Origin: Mycolicibacter kumamotonensis
GTDB taxonomy: Bacteria > Actinomycetota > Actinomycetes > Mycobacteriales > Mycobacteriaceae
Assembly (NCBI RefSeq): GCF_002086285.1
Contig: NZ_MVHU01000031.1
Location: forward strand, 1-56,363
DNA: 56,363 nucleotides
Direction: 5' to 3'
The notes beneath the pieces were generated by a model. The model did no database searches, had not been told where the DNA came from, and saw only the letters and a list, made by a program, of their open reading frames with translations. Below, one piece after another: positions 1 through 8,789 of the stretch (position 1 is its first letter; each line of letters opens with the position of its first letter). The translations under genes and the position numbers were made by a program.

Positions 1-1
1 C

Positions 2-76
2 CACGGTCAGAAGGTGCAGAGCGCCGGCAACAACATGGCCAACACCGACGCCTCCGTCGGCTCCAGCTGGGCCTGA
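2..76 (+). CDS. Esx (WXG100) family protein, C-terminal end only
   Basis: The window opens inside this gene. The last 24 codons read HGQKVQSAGNNMANTD then ASVGSSWA and stop. This tail is nearly identical to that of the M. tuberculosis EsxI/J/K/N group (HGQKVQAAGNNMAQTDSAVGSSWA), small WXG100 proteins exported by type VII secretion as heterodimers. The N-terminus and the WXG turn lie outside the window. In M. tuberculosis an esxI/esxJ-PPE15-PE8 cluster also lies close to kdp, so the position fits a conserved Esx/PE/PPE locus. Confidence 0.85.
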   Translation, partial: HGQKVQSAGNNMANTDASVGSSWA

Positions 77-173
77 CCAAGCCCCGACAAAGCAAACCGG
101 CGCAGCGGAGGGGGATGCGCGGGTTTGTTTGCGTTCTGAGCCATCAAGGACCCATCAAGGTTCGATCCGGCGC

Positions 174-190
174 CGTTAAGAGCGCGTAAG
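174..190 (+). promoter_or_regulatory. Conserved box upstream of PE gene (copy 1)
   Basis: CGTTAAGAGCGCGTAAG lies about 90 bp before the PE start. A close copy, CGTTAAGAACCCGTAA, lies at the same relative place before the second PE gene (1925-1940). The shared sequence marks either a common promoter element or the common ancestry of two esx-PE-PPE cassettes. Its function is not known to me. Confidence 0.4.
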
Positions 191-281
191 GGTCACTGCT
201 AACCGAGCACCGTTGCTGCACGGTAGATCTCGTGGCCGGCACCACGCCGGCCCGCTCGGTTAGGAGAGGGTGATGTCGTCG

Positions 282-581
282 ATGTCGTTCGTGAGCGCTC
301 AGCCCGCAGAGCTGATGGCCGCGGCCGGCGAATTGACCGGTATCGGTGCGGCAATGGCCGCCCAGAATGCGACCGCCGCGGCCGTGACCACGAATGTGGT
401 TCCTGCGGCGGCGGACCCTGTGTCGGCGTTGACCGCCGCTCAGTTCGTCGCGCATGCCGGTCTGTACCAGGCAGTCAGCGCCCAAGCCAATGCCATTCAC
501 CACATGTTCGTCACCACGCTGATGACCAGCGCCGGATCGTACGAGGCGACCGAGGCCGCCAACGCGATCACCGCCCGATAG
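282..581 (+). CDS. PE family protein, short PE-only form
   Basis: A 99-residue protein starting MSFVSAQPAELMAAAG, the length of a bare PE domain. PE proteins pair with PPE proteins in a helical bundle and leave the cell through ESX secretion. The Y-x-x-x-E export signal is visible near the end (YEATE). I chose the ATG at 282 over the in-frame GTG/ATG at 270/273 because it gives the canonical MSFV start and an 11-nt gap to the AGGAGAGGG ribosome binding site. The PPE partner starts 22 bp downstream. Confidence 0.88.
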   Translation: MSFVSAQPAELMAAAGELTGIGAAMAAQNATAAAVTTNVVPAAADPVSALTAAQFVAHAGLYQAVSAQANAIHHMFVTTLMTSAGSYEATEAANAITAR

Positions 582-603
582 TTCCAGCACCTGGATCAAC
601 GAA

Positions 604-1704
604 ATGATCGAATTCGGTGCATTGCCACCGGAAGTCAACTCAGCCTGGATGTACGCCGGAGCGGGTGCGGCGCCGATGACGGCCGCCGCCGCGGCCTGGC
701 GGGCACTGGCCGCGGACCTGGGCTCGACCGCCGCCGCCTACCAGGCCGTGATCACCCGGATGGCCGGCGAACTCTGGACAGGCCCGGCATCGGCATCGAT
801 GGCCGCCGCGGCCGCTCCCTACGTGGCGTGGATGAGCACCACCGCCGGCCACGCCGAGCAGGCCGCCGCCCAAGCCACCGCGGCCGCGGCCGCATTCGAG
901 ACCGCATGGGCGATGACGGTCCCGCCGCCGCTGATCGTGGCCAACCGCAGCCTGCTGATGACCCTGGTGGCGACCAACTTCCTGGGCCAGAACACGCCGG
1001 CGATCGCGGCCGCCGAGGCGCACTACGCCGAGATGTGGGCCCAAGACGCCACCGCCATGTACGGCTACGCGGCTGCCTCGGCGGTTGCCGCGCAGGTGAC
1101 TCCGTTCACCGACCCCGACCCGGTCGCCAACCCGGCCCACGCCGGGCTCACCCAGCTGATCGCCGCGCTGCCGTCGACGCTGCAGGGCTTCGCCTCGCCG
1201 CTGCAATCCGGCTCGGCGACCGCCTCGGATCTGCTGGGCACGCTGCTCGACCCGGCGACTTTGGGGTCGATGACGAGCTCGGGCGGCTCCAACCTGGTCG
1301 GGGTGCTGTCCAACCTTCTCGGCATCGCCAGCAACGTCAGCGGCGGCAAGGCCCCGGCGCCGGCACTGACCGGCGTCCCGGGTCCGCCGGTGCCGACATG
1401 GACCGGCACCGCGGGCGGGATCGGCCCGGCCACTGCCGGCGGGGTCTCGGCGGGCGTGGGCCGGGCCGGTTCGGTCGGCATGCTCTCGGTGCCGCCGTCC
1501 TGGGCCACGACCGCGACGGCTGGCAGCGCCGCCCCGTCGCTTCCGGGTGCGGCCTTGACCGCCGCCGCCGAGCGCGGGGGCGCGGCGCTGCCCGCCGGCC
1601 TGCCGATCGGCTCACCCGTTGCGCGGGCCGCCACCCCGGCATCCAGCACCCCCGGTTACGGGTTTCGGCCCACCGTCACCATGCATCCGGTGGCGGCCGG
1701 CTGA
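604..1704 (+). CDS. PPE family protein, SVP subfamily
   Basis: 366 residues. The PPE domain begins MIEFGALPPEVNSAWMYAGA and carries the WxG turn (GELWTGPAS) near residue 60. The C-terminal part has the GMLSVPPSW motif that defines the PPE-SVP subfamily and ends in YGFRPTVTMHPVAAG. PPE-SVP proteins are typically ESX-5 substrates, and the PE gene just upstream encodes the probable partner. The C-terminal tail closely resembles that of the PPE at 2880-4061, which suggests tandem duplication. Confidence 0.9.
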   Translation: MIEFGALPPEVNSAWMYAGAGAAPMTAAAAAWRALAADLGSTAAAYQAVITRMAGELWTGPASASMAAAAAPYVAWMSTTAGHAEQAAAQATAAAAAFETAWAMTVPPPLIVANRSLLMTLVATNFLGQNTPAIAAAEAHYAEMWAQDATAMYGYAAASAVAAQVTPFTDPDPVANPAHAGLTQLIAALPSTLQGFASPLQSGSATASDLLGTLLDPATLGSMTSSGGSNLVGVLSNLLGIASNVSGGKAPAPALTGVPGPPVPTWTGTAGGIGPATAGGVSAGVGRAGSVGMLSVPPSWATTATAGSAAPSLPGAALTAAAERGGAALPAGLPIGSPVARAATPASSTPGYGFRPTVTMHPVAAG

Positions 1705-1732
1705 GGGCGGCGGGTCGCCCGCCTGCCAGTAA

Positions 1733-1858
1733 TCCATCACCCAACTCGGATGGAACGTCCAGGTCATAGACGCCCATGCCCATGCCCGCGGCCCGAAGGT
1801 GCAGACCGCCGGCAACAACATGGCCAGCACCGATACCGCGGCGGGGTCCGGTTGGTCC
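1733..1858 (+). pseudogene. esx (WXG100) gene remnant, C-terminal third
   Basis: The frame with codons at 1754 reads SITQLGWNVQVID, then HAHARGPKVQTAGNNMAS, then TDTAAGSGWS. It aligns without gaps to the end of EsxN-type proteins (FITQLGRNFQVIYEQANAHGQKVQ, then AAGNNMAQTDSAVGSSWA). A TAA stands immediately upstream at 1730, there is no start codon or WXG region, and the frame runs past the normal stop. This is therefore a dead fragment, not a small gene. It sits between the two PE-PPE pairs, exactly where the intact esx gene sits before the first pair. Confidence 0.8.
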
Positions 1859-1924
1859 GGAAGCGAGCCGCCGCATCTCTGTGAAGTGCCTGTGCGAATA
1901 AACCGTCAAGAATCCTGGCAAGGG

Positions 1925-1940
1925 CGTTAAGAACCCGTAA
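1925..1940 (+). promoter_or_regulatory. Conserved box upstream of PE gene (copy 2)
   Basis: CGTTAAGAACCCGTAA, nearly the same as the box at 174-190 and likewise about 85 bp before a PE start. It fills the gap between the esx remnant and the second PE gene and supports duplication of an esx-PE-PPE unit. Confidence 0.4.
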
Positions 1941-2025
1941 ACGACTTCCGCAACCGGCCTTTGAGCCGGAAACAGTGGACCCTGCACTCGGCCGAAGGCC
2001 GACCCGTTTTCCACCAGGAGAAGTG

Positions 2026-2841
2026 ATGTCCTTCGTGACCACCCATCCCGAGGCGATGGCGGCGACCGCCGGCAACCTGCAGGCGATCGGCGCGGCGATG
2101 ACCGCGCAGAACGCCGCGGCGGCCGCCCCTACCACCGGCATCGCCCCGGCGGGCACCGATGAGGTCTCGGTGCTGCAGGCGACCCAATTCGCGGCCTACG
2201 GGCAGCTGTACCAGCAGATCAGCGCCCAGGCCGCCGCGATCCAGGAAATGTTCGTCAACACCCTGCGCACCAGCGCCGACTCCTACGGCAGCACCGAGAC
2301 CGCCAATTCCGCGGCCGCCGACGCCTCCGCGGCCGGTGGCCTGCTGGCCGGGCTCACCGGACCGTCGGCCGCCGACCCGACCTTCGGGCTGGGCGGGGTG
2401 GCCAGCAACAGCGCGATCCTGGCCGCCATGCAGGCCGGCACGATCGGCTCGGCGGCCTCGGAGTTCACCGGGTTGGGCAAGGGTTACATCACCGCCCCGT
2501 CCGGGGTGGTGCACCGCGTGGCACCCGAAGCCCTGCCGCCTCTGGCCAGTCTCCCCGGCCAGGCCGCGCCGGTCGCCGCGGCAGCACCGGCGTCAGCGGC
2601 CGCGAGTCAGGCCGCGGCGCGGACCGGTGCGCCGGTGCCGCCGTCCTGGGCGGCCGAGCCGGTCGCGGCGGAGACCGTGCCGGCTGCACTGTCCGGCCCG
2701 GGCAGCGCGGACGCCGCACCCCGTGCCTCGACGGCGGCCGTGCCCGCCGGACTGCCGGCGTCCTCGAGTGACCAGGGCAGCCGCGGCCGGTTGCGCTACG
2801 GCATCAAGCCGAAGGTGATGCCGCGCCCGCCGGTGGGCTGA
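2026..2841 (+). CDS. PE family protein with a PPE-SVP-like C-terminal tail
   Basis: 271 residues. The first 100 are a normal PE domain (MSFVTTHPEAMAATAGNLQ, export signal YGSTE). The remaining 170 are Ala/Pro-rich and end like a PPE-SVP protein: an APVPPSWAAEP segment near residue 210 resembles the SVPPxW motif, and the last residues YGIKPKVMPRPPVG match the neighbouring PPE end YGFKPTVMARPVAAG. The ATG at 2026 follows AGGAGAAGTG. The partner PPE gene starts 38 bp downstream. The tail may have come by recombination with an adjacent PPE gene. Confidence 0.85.
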   Translation: MSFVTTHPEAMAATAGNLQAIGAAMTAQNAAAAAPTTGIAPAGTDEVSVLQATQFAAYGQLYQQISAQAAAIQEMFVNTLRTSADSYGSTETANSAAADASAAGGLLAGLTGPSAADPTFGLGGVASNSAILAAMQAGTIGSAASEFTGLGKGYITAPSGVVHRVAPEALPPLASLPGQAAPVAAAAPASAAASQAAARTGAPVPPSWAAEPVAAETVPAALSGPGSADAAPRASTAAVPAGLPASSSDQGSRGRLRYGIKPKVMPRPPVG

Positions 2842-2879
2842 CAGCAGACAATCGTTACCAGCGAACGGAATTGACAACG

Positions 2880-4061
2880 ATGGACTTTGGCGCCCTACCC
2901 CCGGAGATCAACTCCGGCCGCATGTACGCCGGCGCCGGCGCGGCACCGATGATGGCCGCCGCCGCGGCGTGGAACAGTCTCGGCGCGGAACTGACGACGA
3001 CCGCGACGTCCTACCAGTCGGCGATCGCGGCACTGACCGGCGAGGAGTGGCAAGGGCCGGCCTCGGCGGCGATGGCCGCGGCGGTGACCCCTTACATCAA
3101 CTGGCTCAACACCACCGCGGCCGCCGTCGAGCACGCAGCCGCCCAGGCAACCGCGTCCGCCGCGGCGTTCGAAGCCGCATTCGCGATGATGGTGCCGCCC
3201 CCGGTCATCGCGGCCAACCGGGCGCAACTGGCTGCGCTGGTCGCCTCGAACTTCCTGGGCCTCAACACCCCGGCGATCGCCGCCACCGAAGCCCAGTACG
3301 CCGAGATGTGGGCCCAAGACGCCATCGCGATGTACGGCTACGCGGCCTCCTCGGCGAGCGCGGGAACCCTGCAGCCACTGTCCTCACCCACCCCGATCAG
3401 CAACCCCCTCGGTACCGCGGGGCAGGCGGCCGCGGTCGCCCATGCAGCGGCCGGCAGCACCCAGAGCGGGTTGTCCCAGCTGGTCTCGGGACTGCCCAAC
3501 GCGGTGCAGACCCTGTCCGCGCCGCTGAGTGCCGCGGCCGGCCCCGCCCAGGCCGGCGATTTTCTCTCGAATTTCATCAATTCCACGCAGAACCTGGGGA
3601 TCTGGAACGCAATTCAGACCTACAGCACCTACGCGGTGACCGCCGGGTCCTGGCATCTGTTCGCCGGCATCGCCAGCGCCATCGCCATCGCCTCCCCCGG
3701 CGTGGGCGCGGCCGGCGGCTCGGTCCTGGTGGACACGGTCGAGACCCCGGGCGGTGCGGCCGCCGCCGGTGCCGCCGCCGGTCGGGCGCCGGTATTGGCC
3801 AGCGTGGCCCAAGCGGCCCCGGTCGGTGGGCTGTCGGTACCGCCGACCTGGCCGGGAGCGCTACCGGCCGAAGCCGGTGCGGCGCCGTTGATCACCTCGG
3901 AGTGGATTCCCGGTGCAGTCGACGAAGGCCAATCGGTGTCGGCGGTGCCGGCCGGGATGGGTGTCGCCGGGGCGGCCGCAGCACGTACCGGCCGCGGTTT
4001 CAGCGATCCGCGCTACGGATTCAAGCCCACCGTGATGGCGCGGCCTGTCGCCGCTGGCTGA
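2880..4061 (+). CDS. PPE family protein, SVP subfamily
   Basis: 393 residues. The PPE domain begins MDFGALPPEINSGRMYAGA with the WxG turn GEEWQGPAS near residue 60. GGLSVPPTW marks the SVP subfamily, and the protein ends YGFKPTVMARPVAAG. The ATG at 2880 gives the family start; the TTG at 2871 would add only three residues. It pairs with the PE gene upstream and is a probable ESX-5-type secreted or cell-surface protein. kdpD begins 28 bp after its stop. Confidence 0.9.
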   Translation: MDFGALPPEINSGRMYAGAGAAPMMAAAAAWNSLGAELTTTATSYQSAIAALTGEEWQGPASAAMAAAVTPYINWLNTTAAAVEHAAAQATASAAAFEAAFAMMVPPPVIAANRAQLAALVASNFLGLNTPAIAATEAQYAEMWAQDAIAMYGYAASSASAGTLQPLSSPTPISNPLGTAGQAAAVAHAAAGSTQSGLSQLVSGLPNAVQTLSAPLSAAAGPAQAGDFLSNFINSTQNLGIWNAIQTYSTYAVTAGSWHLFAGIASAIAIASPGVGAAGGSVLVDTVETPGGAAAAGAAAGRAPVLASVAQAAPVGGLSVPPTWPGALPAEAGAAPLITSEWIPGAVDEGQSVSAVPAGMGVAGAAAARTGRGFSDPRYGFKPTVMARPVAAG

Positions 4062-4089
4062 TACCGGCGATTCCCGGGATGATGGTCGG

Positions 4090-6624
4090 GTGAGCGTTGT
4101 GGATCGGCGCGGCCAGCCCGCAGTACCTCGGGGCGAGCTGCGCATCTATCTCGGTGCCGCGCCCGGGGTAGGCAAGACCTACGCGATGCTCGGCGAAGCC
4201 CACCGCCGGGCCGAGCGCGGCACCGACGTGGTCGCCGCAGCCGTCGAGACCCACGGCCGCAGCAAGACCGCCGAACTGCTCCGGGGCATCGAGACCGTCG
4301 GCCCCCCGGGCGGCGAACTCGATGTGGCTGCGGTGCTGGCACGGCGTCCCGAGGTGGTGTTGGTCGACGATCTCGCCCACACCAACGCCGCGGGCAGCCG
4401 TAACCCGAAGCGCTGGCAGGATATCGAGGAGTTGCTCGATGCCGGGATCACGGTGATCTGCACCGTCGATGTGCAGCAGCTGGAGAGTCTCAGCGATGTC
4501 GTCACCAAGATCACCGGAACCGTCCCGCACGACACCGTGCCCGATGCGGTCGTGCGCCGGGCCGCTCAGATCGAGCTCATCGACGTCGCCCCGGAGGCTT
4601 TGCGCCGCAGGCTTTCCCACGGCAACGTCTATCCGCCGGAGAAGGTCGACGCGGCACTGGCCAACTACTTCCGCGGCGAAACGCTGACCGCGCTGCGCGA
4701 ACTGGCGCTGCTGTGGCTGGCCGGACAGGTCGACGATGCGTTGACCAAATACCGCGCCGACAAGAAGATCACCGAGACCTGGGAGGCGCGGGAGCGCATC
4801 GTCGCCGCGGTCACCGGCGGACCCGAGTCCGAGACGCTGGTGCGCCGGGCCTCGCGGATCGCCTCGAAGGCCGGTGGCGAACTGCTGGTGCTGCACGTGC
4901 TGGGCGGCGACGGGATCTCCCATGCACCGGCCCCCCGGGTGGGCAAGATTCGTCAACTGGCGATCAGCCTGGGGGCATCCCTGCACACCGTGATCGGCGA
5001 CGACGTGCCGACCGCCCTGCTGGAATTCGCCCGCGACGTCAACGCCACCCAACTGGTGATCGGCAGCTCGAGGCGTTCCCGCTGGGCGCGCATCCTCGAC
5101 GAGGGTGTGGGTGCGGCGGTGGTCCAGCAATCCGGTGACATCGACGTGCACATCGTCACCGATGAGGACACCAGGCGGAATTTCCGCGCGATATCGATCT
5201 CCCCGCGGGAGCGCCGGGCAGCGTCCTGGCTGGCCGCCATCGCCGTTCCGGGTGTGATGTGCGCGATCGTGGTGGGCTGGCTGGACCGCTACCTCGACAC
5301 CGGCCAGAGCGCGCTGTTCGTGGTCGGGGTGCTGCTGGTGGCCCTGCTGGGCGGTATCGCCCCGGCGGTGCTCTCGGCCTTGCTGTCCGGGGTGCTGATG
5401 AACTACTTCCTGCTCACCCCGCGCCGCGACTTCACCATCGCCGAACATGACGCCGCGGTGACCGAGGTCGTGCTGCTGCTGGTGGCGGTCGCGGTGGCGG
5501 CCTTGGTCGATGGCGCCGCCAAACGGGCCCGGGAGGCCGGCCGCGCCTCCCGCGAAGCGGAACTGATGACGCTGTTCGCCGGGTCGGTATTGCGCGGAGC
5601 GGATCTGGAGACCTTGCTGGAACGGGTTCGAGAGACCTACGCGCAGCGGGCCGTGAGCCTGGTCCGCGTCCCGAGCGGAACAGCGAAACCCGAGATCGTC
5701 CGCGCCCCCAGTGTGGTGGCCTCGGTGGGCGAGCAGCCGTGCATCTCTGTGGATCTCGCGGACACCGCGATCGACGTCGGCGACGACGAGTTCTGGATGT
5801 TGATGGTCGGCCGCCAGCTGGCCTCGCGGGACCGAAGGGTGCTGTCGGTGGTGGCCCGCCAGGCCGCCGGGCTGGTCCGCCAGGAGGAACTGGCCGCCGA
5901 GGCCAGCCGCGCCGATGCGGTGATGCGGACCGACGAACTGCGCCGCTCCCTGCTCTCCGCGGTCAGCCACGATCTGCGCACCCCGCTGGCGGCGGCCAAA
6001 GCGGCGGTGTCGAGCCTGCGCGCCGACGACGTCGCCTTCTCACCGGATGACACCGCCGAACTGCTGGCCACCGTCGAGGAATCGGTCGACCAGCTCACCG
6101 ACCTGGTGGGCAACCTGCTCGATTCCTCGCGACTGGCCGCCGGGGTGATCCGGCCCGCGCTGACCAAGGTGTATCTGGAAGAGGTGGTGCAGCGCGCGCT
6201 GATCGGAATCGGCAAGCGCAACGTCTTCGGCCGCGGCAGTCTGGACCAGGTGAAGGTGGAGGTGGGTCCGGCGGTGGCACTGGCCGACGCCGGCCTGCTG
6301 GAACGTGTGCTGGCCAACGTGATTGACAACGCGCTGCGCTACGCCTCGGACAGTGTGGTGCGCGTGACGGCGGGCCGGGTCGGCGACCGGGTGCTGATCA
6401 ACGTCGCCGACGAGGGTCGCGGATTGCCGCGCGGCGGCGAACTACACGCCTTCGATCCGTTCCAGCGACTCGGCGACCGCGACAACACCAGCGGTGTGGG
6501 ACTTGGACTTTCGGTGGCGCGGGGTTTCGTGGAGGCGATGGGCGGCACCATCTCGGCGACGGAGACACCCGGTGGCGGGTTGACCATGGTGGTGGACCTG
6601 GCCGCACCGGCAGGAGAAGACTGA
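4090..6624 (+). CDS. kdpD: Osmosensitive K+ channel sensor histidine kinase KdpD
   Basis: 844 residues, a usual KdpD length. The N-terminal KdpD domain has a Walker A (APGVGKTYAML, about residues 22-32) and a Walker B (VVLVDDLAHTN). A UspA-like domain follows (about 240-360), then four membrane segments (about 378-480), a GAF-like linker, the dimerisation domain with phosphoacceptor His627 (SAVSHDLRTPLA), and an HATPase domain. The start is GTG, and its TGA overlaps the kdpE ATG, so the two are translationally coupled. It normally controls kdpFABC, but no pump genes lie beside it here. Confidence 0.95.
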   Translation: MSVVDRRGQPAVPRGELRIYLGAAPGVGKTYAMLGEAHRRAERGTDVVAAAVETHGRSKTAELLRGIETVGPPGGELDVAAVLARRPEVVLVDDLAHTNAAGSRNPKRWQDIEELLDAGITVICTVDVQQLESLSDVVTKITGTVPHDTVPDAVVRRAAQIELIDVAPEALRRRLSHGNVYPPEKVDAALANYFRGETLTALRELALLWLAGQVDDALTKYRADKKITETWEARERIVAAVTGGPESETLVRRASRIASKAGGELLVLHVLGGDGISHAPAPRVGKIRQLAISLGASLHTVIGDDVPTALLEFARDVNATQLVIGSSRRSRWARILDEGVGAAVVQQSGDIDVHIVTDEDTRRNFRAISISPRERRAASWLAAIAVPGVMCAIVVGWLDRYLDTGQSALFVVGVLLVALLGGIAPAVLSALLSGVLMNYFLLTPRRDFTIAEHDAAVTEVVLLLVAVAVAALVDGAAKRAREAGRASREAELMTLFAGSVLRGADLETLLERVRETYAQRAVSLVRVPSGTAKPEIVRAPSVVASVGEQPCISVDLADTAIDVGDDEFWMLMVGRQLASRDRRVLSVVARQAAGLVRQEELAAEASRADAVMRTDELRRSLLSAVSHDLRTPLAAAKAAVSSLRADDVAFSPDDTAELLATVEESVDQLTDLVGNLLDSSRLAAGVIRPALTKVYLEEVVQRALIGIGKRNVFGRGSLDQVKVEVGPAVALADAGLLERVLANVIDNALRYASDSVVRVTAGRVGDRVLINVADEGRGLPRGGELHAFDPFQRLGDRDNTSGVGLGLSVARGFVEAMGGTISATETPGGGLTMVVDLAAPAGED

Positions 6625-7307
6625 TGAACACCCGCGTTTTGGTAGTCGACGACGAGCCGCAGATCCTGCGCGCACTGAAGATCAACCTGTCGGTGCGCGG
6701 CTACGAGGTCGTCACCGCCGCGACCGGCGCCGGCGCGCTGCGAGCCGCCGCCGAACAACGCCCCGATGTGGTGATCCTCGACCTGGGACTGCCCGACATC
6801 TCCGGCATCGAGGTCCTGGCCGGGCTGCGCGGCTGGCTGACGGTGCCGGTGATCGTGCTGTCTGCCCGCACCGATTCCGCCGACAAGGTGGAGGCACTGG
6901 ACGCCGGGGCCGACGACTACGTGACCAAACCGTTCGGGATGGACGAGTTCCTGGCCCGATTGCGGGCCGCCGCGCGCCGCAACGCCGCCACCGCCGAGAT
7001 CGACCAGCCGATAGTCGAAACCGCCTCGTTCACCGTTGACCTGGCCGCCAAGAAGGTCACCAAGAACGCCCGCGAGGTACACCTGACCCCCACCGAGTGG
7101 GGCATGTTGGAGATGCTGGTGCGCAACCGCGGCAAACTGGTCGGCCGTGATGAGCTACTCACCCAGGTGTGGGGGCCGGCCTACGCGAAGGAGACCCAGT
7201 ACCTGCGGGTCTACCTCGCCCAATTGCGCCGCAAACTCGAAGACGATCCGTCCAATCCCAAGCATCTGCTGACCGAAGCGGGCATGGGTTACCGCTTCGA
7301 GGTTTGA
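6624..7307 (+). CDS. kdpE: Response regulator KdpE
   Basis: 227 residues: a receiver domain with phosphoacceptor Asp53 (VVILDLGLPDISG), the acidic DDE at the N-terminus and the KPF loop, followed by an OmpR/PhoB winged-helix domain (LTPTEWGMLEMLVRN, ending GMGYRFEV). It is phosphorylated by KdpD and normally activates the high-affinity potassium ATPase genes. Its start overlaps the kdpD stop (TGATG). Confidence 0.95.
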   Translation: MNTRVLVVDDEPQILRALKINLSVRGYEVVTAATGAGALRAAAEQRPDVVILDLGLPDISGIEVLAGLRGWLTVPVIVLSARTDSADKVEALDAGADDYVTKPFGMDEFLARLRAAARRNAATAEIDQPIVETASFTVDLAAKKVTKNAREVHLTPTEWGMLEMLVRNRGKLVGRDELLTQVWGPAYAKETQYLRVYLAQLRRKLEDDPSNPKHLLTEAGMGYRFEV

Positions 7308-7361
7308 AAACCGCCAGCGCGGATATGTCTTGGGAGACCTAGCGGAAGGAGATTTGCCGTG

Positions 7362-7823
7362 ATGTTCTCCCAGATCGCCACGAAGACGGCGGTGACAGCG
7401 GTCGGCCTCGCGACAGCAGGAATGCTGGCGGTGGCACCGGCTTCTGCGGACCCGACAGTGGTCGGGTTCGGTGAAACACAGGAGATTCAAAGCCCCGGCG
7501 GAGCCATCGAATACACCGTCAAGAACCTGCAACCCAGCGGCCACAACGACGGAATCTGGTACTCCGATGTGACCGCCGAGGCGGTGAACGGTTCGCCTAC
7601 CCCGAACATCGCCGACTTCAACGCCCGCGCCGTCAACAGTTCGACGTACGCGGTCATGAAGGGCAACGAGGTAGACGGCCTGCCCAACGGGCCGATTACC
7701 CAGGGCAGTGAAACCAGCGGGCGGGTCTACTTCGACGTCAAGAACGGCACCGCGCCGGACAGCGTCGTCTACCGGGACGCCGACGGTCACGACAAGGTCG
7801 TGTGGAAGCAGGGACAGCGCTGA
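7362..7823 (+). CDS. MPT63-like secreted protein
   Basis: About 153 residues with a Sec signal peptide (Lys-Thr, then AVGLATAGMLAVAPASA, cleavage before DPTVVG). The mature part matches MPT63 (Rv1926c) of M. tuberculosis: SPTPNIADFNARA corresponds to SVTPAVSQFNARTA, and PITQGSETSGRVYFDV to IPQGEQSTGKIYFDV. MPT63 is a small immunoglobulin-like secreted antigen of unknown function. A GTG at 7359 is an equally possible start; GGAAGGAG lies 7-10 nt upstream. It converges with ppx, only 6 bp from that gene's stop. Confidence 0.8.
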   Translation: MFSQIATKTAVTAVGLATAGMLAVAPASADPTVVGFGETQEIQSPGGAIEYTVKNLQPSGHNDGIWYSDVTAEAVNGSPTPNIADFNARAVNSSTYAVMKGNEVDGLPNGPITQGSETSGRVYFDVKNGTAPDSVVYRDADGHDKVVWKQGQR

Positions 7824-7824
7824 T

Positions 7825-7838
7825 TTCGGCTAGCCGAA
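7825..7838. terminator. Short palindrome between convergent genes
   Basis: TTCGGCTAGCCGAA is a perfect 14-bp palindrome spanning the junction of the MPT63-like gene and ppx, whose stop codon lies inside it. It could help termination from both sides, but there is no U-run, so the call is weak. Confidence 0.25.
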
Positions 7839-8789
7839 GTCGGTGAGCGACAGCGCGATTCCGTCGAGGATGTCGTGTTCGCTGACCACCAGCTCGTCGA
7901 TGCCGGCGCGTTGGGCCAGGGCCTGCGCGAGTTCCTGCACCACGATCGCACCGCCTGCGATCACGTCGGCGCGGCCGGGGTGCATAGGCCCCAGCGCGGC
8001 GCGCTGCCGGCGGCTCATGCCGATCAACCGATCGCAGAGCGCCCGCAGGTCGCCGAAACCGACCCGGGACAGGTGAATGAGCGCTGCGTCGTAGTCGGTC
8101 AGGCCGTGGGCCAGCGCTGAGAGCGTCGTCATGGTGCCCGCCACACCCACCCAGGTCCGGGCGTGCTGCACCGGCACCGCCCGCAGCGCCTCACCCAGCA
8201 GTTCCCGGGTGACGCCGCGGGCGGCGGCGACCTCCTCCGGCGTCGGCGGATCCGAATGCAGGCAGCGTTCTGTCAGGCGGACGCAGCCGATATCGGCGGA
8301 ATAACTGGCCGAGACGCCACCGACCGGATCGCCCAGCACCACTTCGGTCGAGCCGCCGCCGAGGTCGACGACCACGAACGGACCAGCGGCACTGTCTAAT
8401 TCGCCTACCGCGCCACGAAAAGACAGTGCCGCCTCCTCGTGGCCGGTGATCACCTCCGCCACGGCTCCGGGGACCGCCGCACCCAGCACCTGCGCTGTCA
8501 TGGCGAAGAACTCGTCCCGGTTGGCCGCATCACGGGTGGCCGAGGTCGCCACCATCCGCACCCGCGAAACACCATGTGCCGTCAGCAATCCGGCGTAATC
8601 AGCCAACGCCGAGCCGGTTCGCTCCAACGCGCCGGAGGCGAACCGGCCGGTCGCGTCGACGCCTTCGCCCAGCCGCACCACCCGCATCTCGCGGTGCACG
8701 TCATGCAGGCGCCCGTCGCGCGCATCGGCGATCAGCAGGCGAATCGAGTTGGTGCCACAATCGATCCCGGCGACACGGGTCACAACCAC
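7830..8789 (-). CDS. ppx2: Exopolyphosphatase, Ppx/GppA family
   Basis: 319 residues. The ASKHA-fold signatures are visible: N-terminal GIDCGTNSIRLLIAD and the second phosphate loop VVDLGGGSTEVVLG. This matches the Rv1026 position and type in M. tuberculosis, a short two-domain form that hydrolyses polyphosphate or pppGpp (family knowledge). It is last in the eno-ftsB-DUF501-ppx run, and its start overlaps the DUF501 gene by 10 bp. Confidence 0.92.
   Translation of the reverse strand: MVVTRVAGIDCGTNSIRLLIADARDGRLHDVHREMRVVRLGEGVDATGRFASGALERTGSALADYAGLLTAHGVSRVRMVATSATRDAANRDEFFAMTAQVLGAAVPGAVAEVITGHEEAALSFRGAVGELDSAAGPFVVVDLGGGSTEVVLGDPVGGVSASYSADIGCVRLTERCLHSDPPTPEEVAAARGVTRELLGEALRAVPVQHARTWVGVAGTMTTLSALAHGLTDYDAALIHLSRVGFGDLRALCDRLIGMSRRQRAALGPMHPGRADVIAGGAIVVQELAQALAQRAGIDELVVSEHDILDGIALSLTDFG

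Noticed and set aside
4021..5970. 649-codon minus-strand frame antisense to kdpD
   Set aside because: Shadow of kdpD, no start signal or domain.
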